The notes: generated by a model from the letters alone, not told the origin. A DNA stretch of 64,000 bases from Veillonella rodentium (GCF_900187285.1 NZ_LT906470.1:1007501-1071500); one strand, 5' to 3'; numbered from the stretch's first letter, positions 27,684 to 35,960 are shown. Numbers and translations: made by a program.

Positions 27684-27811
27684 GGGGCTACCTCCAATGT
27701 CTTAATATCTTCGATACAGTAAAATAGGTCATCTTATCATGTTATAAAAATAGAAATTACATCATTAATATCATCTTATAGGTCTATTATAGATAAAATT
27801 ATAATTTTTTG

Positions 27812-27888
27812 CAAACATTTGTTCTGAAAAGACTTGACCGAACATTCGTTCGCATGCTATTATTAACATGTAAACAAACAAATGTTCC
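27812..27888 (+). promoter_or_regulatory. SOS promoter with three LexA-type boxes
   Basis: A perfect Firmicute-type box CGAACATTCGTTCG lies at 27839-27852. It sits inside the 18-base spacer of a promoter with TTGACC (27834-27839) and TATTAT (27858-27863). Two weaker boxes, CAAACATTTGTTCT (27812-27825) and CAAACAAATGTTCC (27875-27888), flank it. The arrangement predicts tight LexA repression of the rightward gene and probably of lexA itself. Confidence 0.88.
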
Positions 27889-27922
27889 TAAATTTATGTT
27901 CGATATAAATGTGAGGTATGAG

Positions 27923-28231
27923 ATGAAACAGATTATGATAATGGTAGGGATGTGCTTAACAGTATTATTTGGATATCATATGACAAATCCTGCAGTGCAG
28001 ATTAATCCGCATGCTGTACGTGAGGTAAAAGTACAAGCGGGGGATACCATGTGGGATATTGCGGCGCGTACAGCTCATACGGATATGGATGTACGGGAAG
28101 TAGTATATGCCATGAAGGAATTAAATAAAATTGACGATTCCGGTACACTCGTTCCCGGTACGGTATTAAAGGTACCGACTAATCTTAAAGGTAGTCCAGT
28201 TAGAGCTTTGGACTATGTGGCTCAAAACTAA
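27923..28231 (+). CDS. yneA: YneA-like SOS cell-division inhibitor with LysM domain
   Basis: 102 residues from ATG 27923, which has GAGG six bases upstream. A single N-terminal membrane segment (MIMVGMCLTVLFGYHM) is followed by a LysM domain (VQAGDTMWDIAARTA through GTVLKVP). Size, topology, divergence from lexA and an overlapping SOS promoter match Bacillus YneA, which delays division after DNA damage. Frames extending upstream into the promoter have no support. Function is inferred from architecture and context. Confidence 0.85.
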   Translation: MKQIMIMVGMCLTVLFGYHMTNPAVQINPHAVREVKVQAGDTMWDIAARTAHTDMDVREVVYAMKELNKIDDSGTLVPGTVLKVPTNLKGSPVRALDYVAQN

Positions 28232-28258
28232 ATATATATGGAATTATATGTTCCACAC

Positions 28259-28295
28259 AAAAAGCAGCCAGTTACAAAACCGGCTGCTTTTTGTT
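28259..28295. terminator. Bidirectional terminator between yneA and the recombinase gene
   Basis: Stem AAAAAGCAGCC-G / C-GGCTGCTTTTT with A- and T-runs on both sides, between two converging genes. Confidence 0.88.
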
Positions 28296-28321
28296 ATATT
28301 ATTATATTTTGGTTGAAATCA

Positions 28322-29332
28322 TTATTTAAATCGTTTCTCAAAAATTGTGGCAATCGGATTATCTACAAACTTATTGGCCTCGTTAATATATCTACGTACC
28401 ATATTAACGCTGTGATGGCGTGTTTGGCGCATGATATTACGTTCTTCTACGCCATAAGCTGCAGCCGTAGTAGCAAATCCGTGACGCAAGCTATGAGCAC
28501 CATACATGGCCGGATCAAGACCAATAAGAGATACATATTTTTTTACAATCTCCGCAATCATTTTATCGGAAATAGCATTTTTACGAATATTCATGTTCTT
28601 TGTAAAACCTCTAAAAACCGGCCCTTCTGTAATCCCAGCTGCTCGAAGCCATTGCTGTAAGGCGCGTACTGCATCGAGAGGTGACCCGGGAATAGATGGA
28701 ATTGCTACCACCGCGCCTTGACCTTCCTGATCCGCCTTTGAGGACTCTATAAAAATCTCCAATCCTTGAGGGGAAAACTGTAAATTTTCTATTGTTAAAG
28801 CCGCTATTTCACTGCGTCTAAAAGCCCCCATAAAACCGATCAGTAAGATAGCTTTATCCCGCAATAACTGCAGCTCAGGCATATCGAGCTTATCCATACA
28901 ATCTAAAATATCTTCAATATCTTCCAGTAATACCGGGGTTTTCCCCTGTTGGAATGTACCTTTTAATCGACGAATACCGCGAAGTGCCTGCTTTACAATG
29001 GGGGCCATACAGGGATTTTCTCCAATGCCTGAAGCATTATAATTTTCTGAAATGGCACTGATTCTACGTGATATAGTATTTGCCTTTGCATAATCCGCTA
29101 AATCATTGATATAGTTTACGATTGTTTCCGGTGTAGCAGGGAAATAAGATACCTTTTGATACGTGCACCAGTCTACAAAATCTTTCCAATCCGATTCATA
29201 GGCGTCTACCGTATTTTCCGCCTTGGATAACAAAATACTTTGCTTTGCTTTCATAGAAAGTTTAGTACTGTTCATAAGGGCATCATTATGACGTAAATAA
29301 AAATGTTTCTGTTGTTCCTTGGATCCTGACAT
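28322..29332 (-). CDS. Tyrosine recombinase / integrase-family protein
   Basis: Site-specific recombinase with an N-terminal SAM-like core-binding domain (KAENTVDAYESDWKDFVDWC) and a catalytic domain. Catalytic residues are visible in GAFRRSEIAAL (Arg), AHSLRHGFAT (His-x-x-Arg), RHHSVNMVRRYI (His and nucleophilic Tyr). ATG 29332 with AAAGGTGA upstream is preferred to an upstream frame extension. No phage genes, att repeats or excisionase are seen beside it, so it appears free-standing. It is not clearly XerC or XerD. The substrate site is unknown. Confidence 0.87.
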   Translation of the reverse strand: MSGSKEQQKHFYLRHNDALMNSTKLSMKAKQSILLSKAENTVDAYESDWKDFVDWCTYQKVSYFPATPETIVNYINDLADYAKANTISRRISAISENYNASGIGENPCMAPIVKQALRGIRRLKGTFQQGKTPVLLEDIEDILDCMDKLDMPELQLLRDKAILLIGFMGAFRRSEIAALTIENLQFSPQGLEIFIESSKADQEGQGAVVAIPSIPGSPLDAVRALQQWLRAAGITEGPVFRGFTKNMNIRKNAISDKMIAEIVKKYVSLIGLDPAMYGAHSLRHGFATTAAAYGVEERNIMRQTRHHSVNMVRRYINEANKFVDNPIATIFEKRFK

Positions 29333-29442
29333 TAGTTCACCTTTTACCTTACATGTATACTCTAATTGTATCATAGAATAACTTTTCATATGCTATAATA
29401 TAAGGAATACAAATACTAATCAGGGAGAGTCATATAGGATTT

Positions 29443-30765
29443 ATGAACAGGAAATATCTTTTATTATGTGCCATCATACTGACTATTAATACCAGTGGTT
29501 GCACGTATATACCGACAGAACATGTATCATACGGCGTGTATTATAACGATATGAATTTATCCAATACGCCAAAGGATGAGCTGAAAAATCGTATTACTGA
29601 ATTATTTAATGCTACATCTCATACGGTAACTATCGATATTGGACAGACCAGCAAACAGGCATCATATAATGATCTCGGCATTAATGTCGATACGGAGACA
29701 TTGGTGAAAGCGATTTCAACATATGGCTACGAAGATGATTTATGGACACTCATTAATCATCGTTTCCATGCGTTATATTACGGACAGCACTTTGAAATAC
29801 AATACAAGCTGGATGAGGTGAAGAGCAGAACCTATTTATCGGAGTTAGCAAAGACTATTGATACACCCGGTCATGACGCATATCTATCAGTAGAAGGCGG
29901 TCAGGTTGTCATGCATCCCGGGAAAGAAGGCAAACGGATCGATATTGATGCTACATTACAGCAAATTAAAGACAATATAGCTGCAGGAAATACCATAACG
30001 CATATAGATATGGTTTATACTACGAAAAATACAATAAAAGTAACGGATCAGGACATTAAGCCTTTAACTGCGGTTTTAGCGTCCTATACGACGAATTATG
30101 ATGCCAATAATACGAGTCGTACGCATAATATTCAGTTGGCCTCCGATAAAATCAACGGCACCTTATTAAAACCAGGTGAAGTATTCTCCTTCAATAAAAT
30201 TGTAGGGGAGCGTACACCAGAAGCCGGGTATGATGATGCACCGGTTATGATTAACGGTAAACTCGTACCCGGAGTCGGTGGCGGCATTTGCCAGGTGAGT
30301 TCCACAATATTTAATACCGCTTTATTATCCGGTATGACAATAGTTGAGCGTACGCCGCATTTTGAGCCTGTCGGATATATTCCGGCCGGTCGTGATGCCA
30401 CCGTCGCATGGTGCTATTTGGACTTTCAGTTTAAAAATCCATATCAGCAATCCGTATATATCATAAGTGTGATAGGCCGAGGAACATTGACGATATATAT
30501 CATCGGTACACCTCAGGACAAGCCCAAAGATGTATCCATATATGTAGGTGATCGAAAGGAAATTCCTAATAAAACGATTAACAAGGTGGATCCATCAATC
30601 AAAGAAAATCAGACGCAGGAAGGCCATATCGGTCTATCGATGAATACATATCGACAAATTACCTATGGCAACGGTGTCAGTCAAACCGATGTGTACGAGT
30701 CCGTATATGATCCGGTAGATACGATTATTACGACAAGATCGGCTCAATCCGTAAAAAAACATTAA
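29443..30765 (+). CDS. VanW-family lipoprotein
   Basis: Starts with a short signal peptide and a lipobox-like Cys (NTSGCTY), so it is probably lipid-anchored outside the inner membrane. An N-terminal peptidoglycan-binding-like (PG_binding_4) region covers about residues 30-200. The VanW domain follows, with the diagnostic NGTLLKPGEVFSFNKIVGERT and PGVGGGICQVSSTIFN. The C-terminal part carries a G5-like or linker stretch. Function of VanW proteins is unclear; a cell-wall role is assumed from the domains. Confidence 0.86.
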   Translation: MNRKYLLLCAIILTINTSGCTYIPTEHVSYGVYYNDMNLSNTPKDELKNRITELFNATSHTVTIDIGQTSKQASYNDLGINVDTETLVKAISTYGYEDDLWTLINHRFHALYYGQHFEIQYKLDEVKSRTYLSELAKTIDTPGHDAYLSVEGGQVVMHPGKEGKRIDIDATLQQIKDNIAAGNTITHIDMVYTTKNTIKVTDQDIKPLTAVLASYTTNYDANNTSRTHNIQLASDKINGTLLKPGEVFSFNKIVGERTPEAGYDDAPVMINGKLVPGVGGGICQVSSTIFNTALLSGMTIVERTPHFEPVGYIPAGRDATVAWCYLDFQFKNPYQQSVYIISVIGRGTLTIYIIGTPQDKPKDVSIYVGDRKEIPNKTINKVDPSIKENQTQEGHIGLSMNTYRQITYGNGVSQTDVYESVYDPVDTIITTRSAQSVKKH

Positions 30766-30785
30766 TTAAAGATTTCATTAATTAT

Positions 30786-30833
30786 AGCCTGAACTATTGA
30801 CCATACGTTATAAATAGTTTAGGCTATTGTTTG
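30786..30833 (+). terminator. Intrinsic terminator after the VanW gene
   Basis: Arms AGCCTGAACTATT and AATAGTTTAGGCT (one mismatch), followed by ATTGTTTG. The T-run is weak. Confidence 0.6.
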
Positions 30834-30949
30834 TACTCGTAAATGAGATAGTAATATAAATTAGTTGTAAAAGAACCGAATAACGAGAAATAATTTGAAT
30901 ATATATCATTCTCACTCTTTCTCATTTGGTTATGATATGAGAGGATACT

Positions 30950-31567
30950 ATGGACGCAATATTACAATTTGATCACAACTTGATTTTCTATGTACATGAC
31001 CACCTTGTATATAGTTTTTTAACGCCTATCATGGCATTCTTGTCAAAAATAACCGGTAGCGGTATTTTATGGATTATAATCGCTTTATTATTGATGATTC
31101 AGAAAAAATATCGCGTATTAGGCATTGCAATCATCATTGCATTAGGATTTGTACTTATTATCGGTGACCAAGGTTTAAAACCGCATGTAGCAAGATTAAG
31201 ACCATTTGTAGATTTTCCGGAAGTTACGGTACCGTCGATTTCAGCATTGCCATTAGCTAACACGTATTCATTCCCGTCAGGACATACCTTTGGTTCATTT
31301 GCATCAGCCATGACCATTTACCTAGGGTTGGGTCAAATCGCGCCTCAGAAGCGATATTTAGGAATTATAGCATTGATTGTATCGTTAATCGTAGGATTTT
31401 CAAGAGTATATCTGTTTGCACATTATCCGACAGATGTATTAACTAGCTTAGTACTAGGCATCATTATAGGCTGTATAGCTTGGAAGCTTGCACGAATCGG
31501 TTGGGACTGGTGGACTAACCGTCACAAAGATGTAGAATACGAACCCTATACATTTAAACGTAAATAA
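30950..31567 (+). CDS. PAP2-superfamily phosphatase (undecaprenyl-PP phosphatase-like)
   Basis: Integral membrane phosphatase. The three PAP2 motifs are visible: KPHVARLRPF (K-x6-RP), PSGHTFGSFA (PSGH) and SRVYLFAHYPTDVL (SR-x5-H-x3-D). Five or six hydrophobic segments flank them. The expected substrates are undecaprenyl pyrophosphate or phosphatidylglycerol phosphate, both with active sites outside the membrane. Promoter region contains TATGATATG-type AT-rich DNA and AGAGGA precedes the ATG. It is followed by a hairpin terminator. Confidence 0.9.
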   Translation: MDAILQFDHNLIFYVHDHLVYSFLTPIMAFLSKITGSGILWIIIALLLMIQKKYRVLGIAIIIALGFVLIIGDQGLKPHVARLRPFVDFPEVTVPSISALPLANTYSFPSGHTFGSFASAMTIYLGLGQIAPQKRYLGIIALIVSLIVGFSRVYLFAHYPTDVLTSLVLGIIIGCIAWKLARIGWDWWTNRHKDVEYEPYTFKRK

Positions 31568-31590
31568 GTTATAAAACGCATAATATAAGT

Positions 31591-31617
31591 GATTGGGCCA
31601 TTAGAGCCCAATTTCTT
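31591..31617 (+). terminator. Intrinsic terminator after the PAP2 gene
   Basis: Stem ATTGGGC / GCCCAAT with a 7-base loop followed by TTCTTT. Confidence 0.75.
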
Positions 31618-31624
31618 TAATATA

Positions 31625-31661
31625 AATTACTTCCGATAATATATCGTTATCGGAAGTAATT
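31625..31661. repeat. Perfect 15-bp inverted repeat
   Basis: Arms AATTACTTCCGATAA (31625-31639) and TTATCGGAAGTAATT (31647-31661) with a 7-base spacer. No T-run follows on the plus strand, so it is not a standard terminator in that direction. It lies between the PAP2 terminator and the small ORF at 31892. Confidence 0.8.
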
Positions 31662-31891
31662 AAAAACAAAAGAAAACTAACCAATATTTTAATAAGCCAG
31701 TTTTTATTTATAAAGTTCACGGTATTTATATTACACCTAAAAGATTCCTTATCTATCAATGAATTATTTGTTTCATATAATTCATCAATAACAATTGGCA
31801 TAAATTGTTATTGAATTTAATTGGATTCAATTGTAAAATAGTCATATAAATTATCTAAATTACTCATATCAACTCTTACGGAGGTTTTTAT
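31662..31891 (+). promoter_or_regulatory. AT-rich region with successive inverted repeats upstream of a small ORF
   Basis: Three inverted repeats follow one another: ATGAATTAT / ATAATTCAT (31759-31785), CAATAACAATT / AATTGTTATTG (31786-31813, perfect, 6-base loop) and TTGAAT / ATTCAA (31811-31830). A strong RBS GGAGG lies just before the small ORF. A leftward frame of 66 codons across 31601-31801 lacks an RBS and is not called. Confidence 0.5.
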
Positions 31892-32041
31892 ATGTGCTGG
31901 TGCGAAGTTGTAACAAAAGCTAAACTAGGTAGTCTTAAACGTCTCGGTCAAGGTATGGAGGCTTCCCTGCATTTTATGGCGGAAACGGTTTTACTGCTCA
32001 GCTGTTTACGCGTTGTTGTCCGTTGGGTCTTTGGAATCTAA
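31892..32041 (+). CDS. Small unknown protein, 49 aa
   Basis: ATG at 31892 is preceded by a good RBS (CGGAGG, spacing about 8). The peptide starts MCWCEVV, has a basic middle (KAKLGSLKRLGQG) and ends in a hydrophobic stretch (ETVLLLSCLRVVVRWVFGI). It is Cys-containing, basic and probably membrane-associated at its C-terminus. It is followed by tandem repeats and a very strong terminator, so it is likely its own transcription unit. I do not recognise it. A type I toxin, a signalling or small membrane peptide, or a decayed gene end are all possible. Confidence 0.5.
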   Translation: MCWCEVVTKAKLGSLKRLGQGMEASLHFMAETVLLLSCLRVVVRWVFGI

Positions 32042-32079
32042 CCTATAATATAATCTAACCTATAATATAATCTAACCTA
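32039..32079 (+). repeat. Tandem 17-bp repeat, 2.4 copies
   Basis: Unit TAACCTATAATATAATC at 32039-32055 and 32056-32072, then TAACCTA at 32073-32079. The TAA stop of the 49-residue ORF is the start of the first unit. Each unit contains TATAAT. Confidence 0.85.
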
Positions 32080-32127
32080 GTCTTATAATATTCAGATATA
32101 TTTATACTATGAAAATTTAATTAAAAT

Positions 32128-32184
32128 AAAGCACCTGGATTAATCATATTAATATCGATATGATCAATCCAGGTGCTTTTTTAT
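32128..32184. terminator. Strong terminator after the 49-aa ORF
   Basis: Long stem AAGCACCTGGATT-A-ATCATAT / ATATGAT-C-AATCCAGGTGCTT with a single mismatch, followed by TTTTTT; A-run on the other side, so it may work for the converging gene too. Confidence 0.9.
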
Positions 32185-32296
32185 TTAATGCTTATTTACT
32201 GTTTTATTTGATAACAAATGAGAATACATGACGGCTTATTCAATTTATATTGATCTATCAATAATGACTCTTAATGAAATACTGCCTAAAAGAAAT
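32185..32296. other. Intergenic, nothing recognised
   Basis: AT-rich spacer between the terminator and the stop of the leftward DUF4241-like gene. I see no further gene or clear structured element. Confidence 0.5.
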
Positions 32297-33043
32297 CTAA
32301 TTTGTTTTATATGCTTCTGTACAATCAATGAAATCCATGATAATTTGGCATATCTTACCATCTTTATCAAATGCCCAATATACAGGATATAAACCATCTC
32401 CAAATCCCGATTGAATCATGGGAATCGATAATTCCGTATTAGGAATCGTGAAATTAATCCAATCCCCTTTTGATCGTTGGTATCTTGGATAAGCCAACGC
32501 ATTCAGCTGAAAAAGAGTACTATAGTAATCATCATATATATTTTTTTCAGGATTCTGTTGATGCCAATCCTTATAGAACATATCATAAGCTTGTATTGTC
32601 GCTTCATCAACAATTGTTGCTAAGCCCGCTTCAACGGGAAATCCTACATAGCTGTCCTTATTCAGTTCGTCAAGATTCTCAGACCCTTTTAAAGCCAATT
32701 CATAGTAAACCGGTTCATTAGCGGTAAAAATGACACGAGTAGCTACATAACGAAATGTATTCTGCTCAAATTCAGCTACCTTAGTCTCTAATAAATAGGT
32801 TCCGGGTTCTACGGTCCGAACATATGTATCGGGCATATGAGGCAACATAATAAGCGGATCACAACATGTAAGTTGACCTGTTGGAAAATTTACCGTCCCC
32901 ATAGGTAATGTAAATAAAGGTTTTCCCATCAGTTCATCCCGATTAAATAAATCTTGATAATCAACGGTAGGTTTCCATACGCCCTCCGAGCCTAATCGAT
33001 TAAAGGTATCTATCCAATTTTGAGGAATCTCTTTGATATTCAT
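32297..33043 (-). CDS. DUF4241-like protein
   Basis: 248 residues, no signal peptide or membrane segment. The central GTYLLETKVAEFEQNTFRYVATRVIF and VGFPVEAGLATIVDEATIQAY, with the C-terminal SGFGDGLYPVYWAFDKDGKI, resemble DUF4241 proteins as I remember them, where a GDG-YPVYWG-type segment is conserved near the C-terminus. Function is unknown. AAAGGAT is a weak RBS upstream. It stands alone, 60 bases downstream of the HAD gene on the same strand. Confidence 0.7.
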   Translation of the reverse strand: MNIKEIPQNWIDTFNRLGSEGVWKPTVDYQDLFNRDELMGKPLFTLPMGTVNFPTGQLTCCDPLIMLPHMPDTYVRTVEPGTYLLETKVAEFEQNTFRYVATRVIFTANEPVYYELALKGSENLDELNKDSYVGFPVEAGLATIVDEATIQAYDMFYKDWHQQNPEKNIYDDYYSTLFQLNALAYPRYQRSKGDWINFTIPNTELSIPMIQSGFGDGLYPVYWAFDKDGKICQIIMDFIDCTEAYKTN

Positions 33044-33103
33044 GTGTATCCTTTCTAAACAGGTAAATAATCTTTCTATTATGTATATGTTACATTATAT
33101 AAT

Positions 33104-34000
33104 TTAGTAACTCTTTTCAGCCTCTTGTTTATCTTTTACATATTGGCGTTCAAGAGCTTCATAAGCGGCAGTTTTATCGATAATCTGCCTAACTATCGTG
33201 TCAAGATGTGAGCTTTCACTATAGTCGGCCGGCGCATAATACCGTATACGATGATGGCGCATCATTTTATAGACTTTATCTTTATTCTGCACTTCCGGAT
33301 CATACACACCGATGGAATGACCGCCGTTAGCATTAACAAGGCTCATACAAGGAATATCCGTATCGCTGTCACCGATATAAATCATATTGCGAAACGGTAC
33401 GCGCTGTTCCTCAGGCTTGAGATAGTCATTAACACGAGGATCGTTGATATCGAGCACACCTTTTTGAATGCGGAATAAAAACTGTGTTTTATTTGTATAA
33501 TTAATGGCTTGTGCAGGCCATGTGGCAACGCCCTTATCATCGAACAGGAACGCACTGGCATATATTTTGGTGAAAGCCCCCTCTTTTGCCATTTCCGTAC
33601 CTTCAATCATTTCCTTCAGTCCCGATGAAATAATGTAATGTTCAATACATACGCCCTTTTCCGCTCCGTATTGTCGAATTCGTTCAAACCAGGTTCGTAC
33701 ACCGTCATATAATTTCACCTTAGCGCCATAAGCTGCTAACAACTCCTTTGTAAGAAATTGTTTACCATATGATTTAGTGGCCATCATATACATATAGGCT
33801 AAATTATTATCCATATCGTGCTGCTTGTCTAGTCCGTTCGATTCCTTCCAAAACGCATCCACATCAATATCCAGGGATTGAATATATCCCTGAGCCTGCA
33901 TATCGTCAGGCGTCAATGTCTTATCAAAGTCATAACATATGGCCAATACAGGTTTAGAATTATTTTCTTGTTGTTCTTCAGTTCTCTCTCGTGTAATCAT
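33104..34000 (-). CDS. HAD-superfamily phosphatase
   Basis: Haloacid dehalogenase-like hydrolase. Motif I is YDFDKTLTPDDM with the nucleophilic Asp, motif II probably ISSGLKEMIEG, and motif IV YIGDSDTDIPCMSLV. The overall layout is phosphoserine-phosphatase-like (PSPase type) but the substrate is unknown. At 298 residues it is longer than SerB and has a charged C-terminal tail. It starts 15 bases downstream of the DUF1848 gene stop, so the two form a short operon. Confidence 0.86.
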   Translation of the reverse strand: MITRERTEEQQENNSKPVLAICYDFDKTLTPDDMQAQGYIQSLDIDVDAFWKESNGLDKQHDMDNNLAYMYMMATKSYGKQFLTKELLAAYGAKVKLYDGVRTWFERIRQYGAEKGVCIEHYIISSGLKEMIEGTEMAKEGAFTKIYASAFLFDDKGVATWPAQAINYTNKTQFLFRIQKGVLDINDPRVNDYLKPEEQRVPFRNMIYIGDSDTDIPCMSLVNANGGHSIGVYDPEVQNKDKVYKMMRHHRIRYYAPADYSESSHLDTIVRQIIDKTAAYEALERQYVKDKQEAEKSY

Positions 34001-34015
34001 ACAGCACCTACTCTA

Positions 34016-34954
34016 CTAGAATAAAGAATCTTGTGTATATGGTTCATCGATAATCCAACTCGTTTCATTACTCATTCGAATTATGTCACCTGTTAAGACA
34101 TGTCCCAACAGTAAACTTGAATCAGGATCGTGACGCAGTCGATTTCGTCGTACCGCTTCTTGATTAGTGTTGGCATAACAGTACCTACAAAGATGACTGC
34201 AACTGTCATAAGCACCGATATCCCCGTGCAAGTAACAACTACACTCGGGCCGAGCCGGTGTACGTTTAGGCGCCTTCAACTTAACACGCCACGCCCGTTC
34301 ATAACAATCGAGAGTCAAACATCCGGAGGTATTTGCTCCTATATTGAAAAATATAGGCCCTTCCCCGCAGGTCTTAAGCTCCATATGATGAGCCTTCGCA
34401 ATTGATACGAATTCACCGATGAGCTTCATCTGTGTCTCTATATCCGGACGGTACCCATCAGGAAAATTCTGAGCTACCTTATCGAACATATCTATAAAAC
34501 TGACCACAACCGTATCAGTGTATCCTTCAAGCATTTTTGCCATTTTATGAAAGCTTTCACAGTGATAATCAAAGGTATAGGCATGAGTTAACATAATCGG
34601 ATCATACCTCCACACCATAGATTGAGGATTTAAAAGCATACTGATTTTCTTAAATCCTGCAATGACCGTTTCATAAGGCGGCACAAAGGGTTCAATATCG
34701 GTTCCGTACGGTGTTATAGTCATGTGCCAATATTGACGATAAGGGTCGATTACATCCATATAAGGTATGAAGGGACCCGGATTTTTTGTACAAAAGGCTA
34801 TGCCGTCCACTATATCGGGATTAATTCTGTAACGCGTTATCAATTCGGGATGATACGGATTGCGTACATCTACATACCCTTCACGTATACGATTTGCAAA
34901 CCAGAGGCCGTAAAAGGCGGGAATATCCGTGCGCTGTCCCGTTTGTAAAATCAT
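34016..34954 (-). CDS. DUF1848 protein with C-terminal Cys cluster
   Basis: Family of unknown function. Typical segments are MILQTGQRTDIPAFYG at the N-terminus, VDGIAFCTKNPGPFIPYM, ITPYGTDIEPFVPP and WRYDPIMLTHAY. The C-terminus has a cysteine cluster, CSCYLHGDIGAYDSCSHLCRYCYAN, where CSHLCRYC resembles the CxxxCxxC Fe-S motif of radical-SAM enzymes. ATG 34954 is chosen for the GAGGAG RBS. It leads an operon with a HAD phosphatase. A nucleic-acid or nucleotide repair role has been guessed for such proteins but nothing here proves it. Confidence 0.82.
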   Translation of the reverse strand: MILQTGQRTDIPAFYGLWFANRIREGYVDVRNPYHPELITRYRINPDIVDGIAFCTKNPGPFIPYMDVIDPYRQYWHMTITPYGTDIEPFVPPYETVIAGFKKISMLLNPQSMVWRYDPIMLTHAYTFDYHCESFHKMAKMLEGYTDTVVVSFIDMFDKVAQNFPDGYRPDIETQMKLIGEFVSIAKAHHMELKTCGEGPIFFNIGANTSGCLTLDCYERAWRVKLKAPKRTPARPECSCYLHGDIGAYDSCSHLCRYCYANTNQEAVRRNRLRHDPDSSLLLGHVLTGDIIRMSNETSWIIDEPYTQDSLF

Positions 34955-35188
34955 GTACTCTCCTCTTATCACAAGCTCTCAGCAAATTTACGAATTAATT
35001 TATGATTCTTACATAATAATCGATACCATAAAGCCGTTTGATTTCTATCGATTCGAAATATAACAGTATTATAGCATAAAGATTAGATGTCTTTCATGAA
35101 TGATTCTTTATAAATTTATGTGATATTTCTTGTATAGTTCATATTCAATCTATGATACTATATATAATATACATAAAAAGGAAGAGCT

Positions 35189-35938
35189 ATGAACGATATA
35201 TTTAACCATCATACTCCTACGGAGGAGGATAAAACATTTATTACATCATACTGGAGCGAGCGCGCTCATGATTTCAGTGCTTTACGTGCTAAGGAGCTTA
35301 ACAGTACAAAGTTAAATCTATGGCGTAATGAACTGATGAGTCATCTGAATAAGTTAGGTTCAAATCTACATATATTGGACATCGGATGCGGGACCGGTTT
35401 TTTCAGTATCATTCTGTCAGAGCAAGAACATGAAGTTCACGGTATCGATATTACACCTGATATGATTCATGAGGCCAACTCATTAAGTAAATCATTGGCC
35501 TGCAACGCTACATTTTTCGTTATGGATGCTGAGCATTTAACCTTTGATGATGAGATCTTTGATGTTGTAGTAGCACGTAATGTAACATGGAATTTACCGA
35601 ATCCGGATCATGCCTATAAAGAATGGCTTCGCGTATTGAAACCCGGAGGACTGTTGCTCAATTATGACGCGGAGCACGCTAGAAATCATCATCACTTGCC
35701 CGCATCTGTGCACAATGCACACGAACATATCAGACCTGAATTACTCGATAAATGCCATACTATATACCATATGTTAGAAATTTCATCCTTTCAACGCCCC
35801 CGTTGGGATACAGAATTACTCAATACATTAGGGGTTACATCTGTCACCGTTGATCCGACAGTAGGACCTCGCATCTACAATGAAGAAGACGAATTTTACA
35901 TTCCCGTACCCATGTTCTTGGTAAAAGCAGTTAAATAA
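35189..35938 (+). CDS. Class I SAM-dependent methyltransferase
   Basis: Methyltransferase with motif I ILDIGCGTGFFSIIL, motif II around VHGIDITPDMI, and motif IV in DVVVARNVTWNLPNP. No membrane segment. The 249-residue length fits a UbiE/COQ5-like (Methyltransf_11) small-molecule enzyme, but the substrate cannot be told. AAGGAAGAG precedes the ATG. It is divergent from the DUF1848 gene and followed by a terminator. Confidence 0.85.
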   Translation: MNDIFNHHTPTEEDKTFITSYWSERAHDFSALRAKELNSTKLNLWRNELMSHLNKLGSNLHILDIGCGTGFFSIILSEQEHEVHGIDITPDMIHEANSLSKSLACNATFFVMDAEHLTFDDEIFDVVVARNVTWNLPNPDHAYKEWLRVLKPGGLLLNYDAEHARNHHHLPASVHNAHEHIRPELLDKCHTIYHMLEISSFQRPRWDTELLNTLGVTSVTVDPTVGPRIYNEEDEFYIPVPMFLVKAVK

Positions 35939-35960
35939 AGTAAGCCTCTATATAATACAA

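Noticed and set aside
27809-27922. N-terminal extension of the YneA-like frame
   Set aside because: It would translate the promoter and LexA boxes; the ATG at 27923 has a proper RBS and gives the right topology.
28238-28660. Rightward frame of 140 codons starting in the yneA terminator
   Set aside because: Reads through a terminator hairpin and is antisense to the recombinase gene.
31601-31801. Leftward frame of 66 codons in the small-ORF upstream region
   Set aside because: No RBS and it runs through the inverted repeats and the PAP2 terminator; more likely chance coding in AT-rich DNA.
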